Below are positions 6,732-10,038 of a stretch of 10,038 bases of DNA, piece after piece. How positions within the stretch are numbered: position 1 is the stretch's first letter; every line of letters begins with the position of its first letter. Below the pieces are notes generated by a model that saw only the letters and a list, made by a program, of their open reading frames with translations, was not told the origin of the DNA and ran no database searches. The stretch comes from Geobacter sp. UBA1603. Its GTDB lineage: Bacteria; Desulfobacterota; Desulfuromonadia; Geobacterales; Pseudopelobacteraceae. A program made the position numbers and the translations under genes. The DNA lies in NCBI GenBank assembly GCA_002322035.1, contig DCNF01000007.1:6519-16556 (forward strand), given 5' to 3'.

Positions 6732-6781
6732 ATGGCTTTGAACGGGGCCCCATGCCCCATTGAGTCTCTAGCCATTTTTTT
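6732..6781 (+). terminator. Rho-independent terminator upstream of the Rrf2 gene
   Basis: A two-tier stem: outer ATGGCT (6732-6737) with AGCCAT (6770-6775), inner GGGGC (6744-6748) with GCCCC (6754-6758), followed at once by seven T (6775-6781). It would end the transcript of the small membrane protein gene and lies just before the predicted rrf2 promoter. The internal loops between the two stems weaken it. Confidence 0.5.
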
Positions 6782-6782
6782 C

Positions 6783-6828
6783 TTGACTTGCGGCGTAATA
6801 AATATTATCTCTATATTTAATAGATAAT
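6783..6828 (+). promoter_or_regulatory. Candidate promoter and inverted repeat at the Rrf2 gene start
   Basis: TTGACT at 6783-6788 is a good -35. The -10 is uncertain: TATCTC at 6806-6811 has a 17-base spacing, while TATTAT at 6803-6808 is a better hexamer but at only 14. A 7-bp inverted repeat, ATTATCT (6804-6810) with AGATAAT (6822-6828), overlaps this region and the start codon, a place suited to autorepression. With either -10 the mRNA leader would be very short, and no Shine-Dalgarno is visible. Confidence 0.35.
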
Positions 6829-7288
6829 GATTACCAAGAAAACTAAATACGCTCTCAAAGCGCTCCAGTTTCTTGCCGGATTCCCGCCCGGGCAGCCGGT
6901 GTTGATTGCCGATCTGGCAGCAGGCGAGAATATACCACGAAAATTTCTGGAGTTCATCCTGCTCTCATTGCGCAAGGGGGGGATTTTGCAGAGCAGGATC
7001 GGGAAGGGTGGCGGTTACTGGCTGGCTTTGCCCCCTCAAAAAATCAGGCTCGGCACGGTTATTCGGATTCTTGAAGGTGATCTGGCTCCGGTAACCTGTT
7101 TAAGCACTACTAATTATACCCTCTGTGATGAATGCACTGACCAGCAACTTTGTGGTATCCGGTTGGTGATGATTGATGTTGATTCTGCCGTAAACAGAGT
7201 CGTCGACAGTCTGACCCTGGCAGATATACTGGAGCGGAGCGAACAGGCGCGCCAGATGCGTCAAAATGTAGTAGACTTCGCGATTTAA
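6827..7288 (+). CDS. Rrf2-family transcriptional regulator, likely of cysteine/sulfur metabolism
   Basis: 153 residues, ATG at 6827, the usual Rrf2 start ([17 protein letters not shown]). A winged helix-turn-helix occupies about 1-85: [23 protein letters not shown] is the recognition-helix region and [13 protein letters not shown] the wing. The C-terminal part carries four cysteines, C91, C100, C103 and C109 (the last in [10 protein letters not shown]), in the zone where IscR, NsrR and RsrR bind Fe-S clusters. The spacing C-x8-C-x2-C-x5-C differs from the IscR C-x5-C-x5-C. CymR-type Rrf2 regulators control cysteine synthesis together with CysK, and this gene lies 62 bases before cysK, so it probably senses cysteine or Fe-S/redox state and represses the cysK operon and perhaps itself. 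That assignment is inference from context. Confidence 0.87.
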   Translation: MITKKTKYALKALQFLAGFPPGQPVLIADLAAGENIPRKFLEFILLSLRKGGILQSRIGKGGGYWLALPPQKIRLGTVIRILEGDLAPVTCLSTTNYTLCDECTDQQLCGIRLVMIDVDSAVNRVVDSLTLADILERSEQARQMRQNVVDFAI

Positions 7289-7310
7289 ATTTTTTTGCAC
7301 GCAATATCTA

Positions 7311-7328
7311 TTATTCCGATAGGAATAA
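7311..7328 (+). promoter_or_regulatory. 18-bp perfect palindrome before cysK, candidate Rrf2 operator
   Basis: TTATTCC-GATA-GGAATAA: two 7-base arms in perfect inverted repeat around a 4-base centre. It lies 11 bases downstream of a possible -35, TTGCAC (7295-7300), so it would cover the -10/start region, a position for repression. Its size and location between an Rrf2 gene and cysK suit an Rrf2 dimer. The cysK ribosome binding site AAAGGAG (7334-7340) follows. Confidence 0.55.
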
Positions 7329-7350
7329 AAATGAAAGGAGAAACTCTATC

Positions 7351-8304
7351 ATGGGCGCTATTTACAATGACAACTCACTATCAATCGGCAACACTCCTCT
7401 GGTGAGGCTTAACCGGGTTACAGACGGAGCAAAGGCAACCGTTCTTGCGAAAATTGAGGGACGCAATCCCGCCTATTCTGTTAAATGCCGCATCGGCGCC
7501 AACATGATCTGGGATGCGGAGAAACGGGGAGTTCTCAAACCAGGCGTTGAGATCGTCGAACCGACCAGTGGCAATACCGGCATTGCACTGGCCTATGTGG
7601 CCGCCGCACGCGGCTACAGGTTGACCTTGACGATGCCGGAGACCATGAGCATCGAACGCAGAAGAGTCCTGGCCGCTCTGGGCGCTAACCTGATACTGAC
7701 CCCGGGCTCTGAAGGCATGAAAGGCGCTATCAATCGCGCTGAAGAGATTGCGGCCTCTGATCCACTGAAATACTTTCTGCCACAGCAATTTAAAAATCCT
7801 GCAAACCCTGAGATTCACGAAAAAACTACCGGACCTGAAATCTGGAATGATACTGACGGGGGTGTTGATGTGCTGGTGGCCGGTGTCGGCACTGGCGGCA
7901 CAATCAGTGGAATCTCACGCTACATCAAGTACCAGAAGGGCAAACAGATCCTCTCTGTTGCCGTGGAACCCAAAGAGAGTCCGGTGATCAGCCAGAAGCT
8001 GGCAGGCCTTCCGATCCAGCCGGCCCCACACAAAATTCAGGGTATTGGCGCAGGGTTTATCCCCGATACCCTGGATCTGACGGTTGTCGATCGGGTTGAG
8101 CAGGTGGAAAGCACCGAGGCGATTGAATTTGCCAAACGTCTGGCCCGGGAGGAGGGGCTGCTGGTTGGTATTTCCTGTGGTGCTGCCGCTGCAGCTGCAG
8201 TGCGCCTGGCTCAACGGGATGAATTCGCCGGCAAAACAATTGTGGTCATACTGCCGGACGGGGCCGAGCGTTACCTCTCTACCGCCCTCTTCGAAGGGAT
8301 CTGA
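7351..8304 (+). CDS. cysK: Cysteine synthase A (O-acetylserine sulfhydrylase)
   Basis: 317 residues; AAAGGAG lies 10 bases before the ATG. A PLP fold-type II enzyme that makes L-cysteine and acetate from O-acetylserine and sulfide. Visible landmarks: [17 protein letters not shown] at the N-terminus; the Schiff-base lysine K45 in [14 protein letters not shown]; the substrate loop TSGNTG at 72-77; [10 protein letters not shown]; the QQF motif near 145; the phosphate-binding loop GVGTGGT at about 178-184; the [12 protein letters not shown] loop; and GISCG near 273-277, whose serine contacts the PLP ring nitrogen. By memory it resembles enterobacterial CysK far more than CysM, with long shared stretches such as [19 protein letters not shown]. 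It lies between its likely Rrf2 regulator and a sulfite reductase gene that starts 1 base after its stop, so sulfide supply and fixation are co-expressed. Confidence 0.95.
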   Translation: MGAIYNDNSLSIGNTPLVRLNRVTDGAKATVLAKIEGRNPAYSVKCRIGANMIWDAEKRGVLKPGVEIVEPTSGNTGIALAYVAAARGYRLTLTMPETMSIERRRVLAALGANLILTPGSEGMKGAINRAEEIAASDPLKYFLPQQFKNPANPEIHEKTTGPEIWNDTDGGVDVLVAGVGTGGTISGISRYIKYQKGKQILSVAVEPKESPVISQKLAGLPIQPAPHKIQGIGAGFIPDTLDLTVVDRVEQVESTEAIEFAKRLAREEGLLVGISCGAAAAAAVRLAQRDEFAGKTIVVILPDGAERYLSTALFEGI

Positions 8305-8305
8305 C

Positions 8306-9598
8306 ATGAGTTCGGCAGCATCTGAATACCGTCTTGACGGCATCTACAAACAGCGGCAAAGCGGTTTTTTCATGCAGAGGATAAAACTGGCAGCCGGAGT
8401 AATCTCTTCTGCACAAGCCCGCGCTGTATCCGACGTGGCTGAACAGTACGGCAAAAACTCTCTGCATCTGACTAGCCGCGGCAGCATTGAGATTCATTGG
8501 CTGTGTGAACATGATCTGGTATCGGTCAAACGCGAGCTTGCGAAGGTGGGACTGACCTCACGCGGTGCATGCGGCGGAGCGGTTCGTGGAATCACCTGTG
8601 ACAGCCTGGGATCGGCAGCATCTTCGGCCATCGAGTCCCTGTCGCACCGTCTGCACCGCCACTTTACCGGCAACCCCCGCTTCGAGCGGCTGCCCAAGAA
8701 ATTCAAGATCGGTATAGAAACTGATGTGGCTGGCGGACGACACCTGATTCAGGATGCGGGCCTTGTGCTGGCCAGACAGGAGGGTGGGCACGCCTGGTAT
8801 GACATCTGGATTGCCGGAGGTCTTGGGCATGCACCCCGCCCTGGTTTTCTGCTTTCGGAGGCCGTGCCTGAAGAGCGGATTATCCCGATAATCGAGACTA
8901 TTTTGAACGTATATTCGGGCAACGTCCCACCCGGGAAGAGGCTTAAGCACCTGGCAAGCGAAATTGGCGAGGAACGGTTGCGGACTTTGATCGAGAATCA
9001 TCCTGGATATAATGAAGAGTTGCCCCCTGTGACCGGCCTGCCAGATGTAGTGACGCTTACGTCATCTGCTTCCCGCCAGGTAGTTATACCGATATTTGCA
9101 GGAGCCATAACAGCTGATCAATTCAGGGGCATTGCCAGTATTGCTGAACGCCACGCGGGTGGAGTTTTCGTGATCAGCGCCAATCAGGATATTGCGCTGC
9201 TGCTTGATCCATCGGCAGATCATGCTGCTATGTATGAAGAGCTTGCTCTTTCGGGCATTCCATCTGCCGCAGATGGCGGGCTGACTCTCCGGGTATGCCC
9301 CGGAAGCCATGAATGCATCATGGGGCTGGCGCCTACGCGGGATGTTGCCGAACGCCTCGCTGCGATCCTTCCTGAAAAATCTCACCGCATGGTCTGGGCA
9401 ATTTCCGGCTGCCCCAATTCCTGCACACGCCCGCAACTCGCCGATGTCGGGATAGTCGCCTCGAGACAGGCAACCGGTTCAGGCGGAGAGAGGACGCCGC
9501 GTTATGATATCTACCGCCGGACAGAGGATGGATTTGGGAAAACCATTTATGAAGGCCTAGACTGTGCAGACCTGCTTTCCGTTATACCAGGCATTTGA
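8306..9598 (+). CDS. Sirohaem/[4Fe-4S] nitrite/sulfite reductase, hemoprotein component
   Basis: 430 residues from ATG at 8306, one base after the cysK stop, with AAGGG about 7 bases upstream. The frame is open back into cysK (to 8084), but that part is a shadow. Two ferredoxin-like half domains (GFFMQRIKLAAGVI near 20-33 and the RQVVIPIFAGAI region near 257-268) alternate with sirohaem-binding halves: TSRGSIEIHW (R58), RGACGGAVRGITC (R86, R94), then the cluster ligands C331-x5-C337 (CPGSHEC) and C369-x3-C373 (CPNSC). These four cysteines hold the [4Fe-4S] cluster, the last bridging to sirohaem. The enzyme performs six-electron reduction of sulfite to sulfide or nitrite to ammonia. Company with cysK and an Rrf2 regulator favours assimilatory sulfite reduction. 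It is shorter than CysI/NirA (about 550), and no flavoprotein CysJ is adjacent, so ferredoxin or another donor is probable. Confidence 0.88.
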   Translation: MSSAASEYRLDGIYKQRQSGFFMQRIKLAAGVISSAQARAVSDVAEQYGKNSLHLTSRGSIEIHWLCEHDLVSVKRELAKVGLTSRGACGGAVRGITCDSLGSAASSAIESLSHRLHRHFTGNPRFERLPKKFKIGIETDVAGGRHLIQDAGLVLARQEGGHAWYDIWIAGGLGHAPRPGFLLSEAVPEERIIPIIETILNVYSGNVPPGKRLKHLASEIGEERLRTLIENHPGYNEELPPVTGLPDVVTLTSSASRQVVIPIFAGAITADQFRGIASIAERHAGGVFVISANQDIALLLDPSADHAAMYEELALSGIPSAADGGLTLRVCPGSHECIMGLAPTRDVAERLAAILPEKSHRMVWAISGCPNSCTRPQLADVGIVASRQATGSGGERTPRYDIYRRTEDGFGKTIYEGLDCADLLSVIPGI

Positions 9599-9658
9599 TT
9601 TTTTATCTTTAAATACAGTATGTTGTAATCATTGTCGCTAACAGAGTAAAATTTTTTG

Positions 9659-9688
9659 TTGTCAGGGCATATCGAATTGAAGTATAAA
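9659..9688 (+). promoter_or_regulatory. Sigma-70-like promoter of the tRNA-Arg gene
   Basis: TTGTCA (9659-9664) and TATAAA (9683-9688), 18 bases apart, each match the consensus at five of six positions. The predicted start lies about 5 bases before the mature tRNA 5' end at 9700. The stretch 9599-9658, between the reductase stop and this promoter, is AT-rich and shows nothing else I can name. Confidence 0.5.
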
Positions 9689-9699
9689 CTTCTTTCTCT

Positions 9700-9776
9700 G
9701 CGCTTGTAGCTCAGCTGGATAGAGCAACGGACTACGAATCCGTAGGTCGGGAGTTCGAATCTCTCCAAGCGCGCCA
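9700..9776 (+). tRNA. tRNA-Arg(ACG)
   Basis: A complete 77-base cloverleaf. The acceptor arms GCGCTTG (9700-9706) and CAAGCGC (9766-9772) pair fully; G9773 is the discriminator and CCA (9774-9776) is encoded. The D arm is GCTCAGCTGGATAGAGC. The anticodon stem ACGGA/TCCGT holds loop CTACGAA with anticodon ACG at 9734-9736. The T arm contains GTTCGAATC. After A34-to-inosine editing by TadA it would read CGU, CGC and CGA. The 3' half is probably the attachment site of the element that starts to its right. Confidence 0.95.
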
Positions 9777-9783
9777 TAAAATT

Positions 9784-9806
9784 AACTAGTTAGTATTACT
9801 AGTTTT
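9784..9806 (+). repeat. Paired ACTAGT repeats after the tRNA, weak terminator or recombinase site
   Basis: AACTAGT (9784-9790) and ACTAGTT (9798-9804) form a 7-bp inverted repeat around a 7-base loop, followed by TTATTA. Because ACTAGT is itself palindromic the two copies are also direct repeats 13 bases apart. It could be a weak tRNA terminator or a pair of recombinase-binding sites near the element end. Confidence 0.35.
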
Positions 9807-9808
9807 AT

Positions 9809-9862
9809 TAAGTCCCTATTTCCATTTGGTACAACTTTGGTACGAATGGAGGTAGGGATTTA
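9809..9862 (+). promoter_or_regulatory. Long hairpin covering the integrase ribosome binding site
   Basis: In RNA, bases 9809-9826 pair without a break with 9845-9862: 18 pairs, of which three are G-U wobbles. The right arm contains the whole GGAGG-TAGGG ribosome binding site and the first base of the integrase ATG. The 18-base loop contains two copies of TTTGGTAC (9825-9832 and 9836-9843, overlapping the stem slightly), whose GTAC cores can pair with each other and lengthen the stem. The fold would block translation. As DNA it is an imperfect palindrome that could be bound by the recombinase. Confidence 0.55.
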
Positions 9863-10038
9863 TGTTTATGACGAAACACATCCAACTCAGGTGCGGGTAT
9901 TTCTACTATCGAATGGCCGTTCCAAATGATTTGAAGCACCTTCTACCCTTCCGAGAAATCAAGCAATCCCTCAAAACCAGAGACTGGAAGCAGGCCGAAT
10001 ATAATGCTCTCGCTATAGTGACGTGTGCTGTCAATAGT
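9862..10038 (+). CDS. Tyrosine recombinase/phage integrase, N-terminal fragment (cut by window end)
   Basis: The frame is open from ATG 9862 to the window end (59 codons), with GGAGG 9 bases upstream; an in-frame ATG at 9868 is an alternative. The visible part reads YFYYRMAVPNDLKHLLPFREIKQSLKTRDWKQAE in outline: a beta-hairpin with paired aromatics, a VPxDL turn, then xREIKxSLKTxDxxxAE. This is the typical start of phage-type integrases whose N-terminal domain binds arm sites (the DUF6538-like group). The catalytic domain (R-H-R-Y) lies beyond the window and cannot be checked. Its location 85 bases after a tRNA 3' end, in the same direction, fits site-specific integration into that tRNA. Base composition is visibly more AT-rich than the core genes to the left. 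Confidence 0.75.
   Translation, partial: MFMTKHIQLRCGYFYYRMAVPNDLKHLLPFREIKQSLKTRDWKQAEYNALAIVTCAVNS

Noticed and set aside
8084..8305. N-terminal extension of the sulfite reductase into cysK
   Set aside because: This part overlaps conserved CysK coding sequence; the ATG at 8306 has its own ribosome binding site and a family-like N-terminus.
1..10038. CRISPR array, insertion sequence or defence cassette
   Set aside because: No regularly spaced repeats, no transposase, and no defence-type genes are visible; the HNH protein lacks any restriction-modification partner.

Overview
The window looks like a chromosomal segment of a Geobacter/Pelobacter-type bacterium (Desulfuromonadales or a close relative) at moderately high GC. 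That placement is my inference from the protein flavours and gene neighbourhoods (MutS2 tail, dusB-ntrB-ntrC, TatA, Hsp20, Rrf2-cysK-sulfite reductase); no database search was run. Most of it is ordinary core genome. The right end crosses into what looks like an integrated mobile element.

Layout. On the + strand, 1-1110 holds the C-terminal Smr tail of a MutS2-like protein, a small HNH nuclease and a HAD phosphatase, tightly packed as an operon. It meets, tail to tail, a minus-strand operon that reads right to left from 5265 to 1107: dusB (tRNA-dihydrouridine synthase), ntrB-like PAS histidine kinase, ntrC-like sigma-54 activator and an isochorismatase-family hydrolase. The two operons share one CTAG as both stop codons. 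dusB is divergent from tatA (5450-5743), with back-to-back sigma-70-like promoters and a perfect inverted repeat between them. tatA converges on a minus-strand hsp20 (5822-6268), which has its own strong promoter.

The interval 6300-6830 contains a small single-pass membrane protein with a very good ribosome binding site, followed by a likely terminator. Next comes a sulfur-assimilation cluster: an Rrf2 regulator with four C-terminal cysteines (6827-7288), cysK (7351-8304) and a sirohaem/[4Fe-4S] sulfite or nitrite reductase (8306-9598). A perfect 18-bp palindrome in front of cysK is a candidate Rrf2 operator. Together the genes would reduce sulfite to sulfide and fix it into cysteine.

At the right end, a tRNA-Arg(ACG) gene with encoded CCA (9700-9776) is followed after 85 AT-rich bases by the N-terminus of a tyrosine recombinase (9862 to the window end, truncated by the window). 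This is the classic arrangement of an element integrated at a tRNA 3' end; its cargo lies outside the window. The integrase leader can fold into an 18-bp stem that buries the ribosome binding site and touches the start codon. It is the least expected structure in the window. I saw no CRISPR array, insertion sequence or obvious defence system inside these 10 kb.
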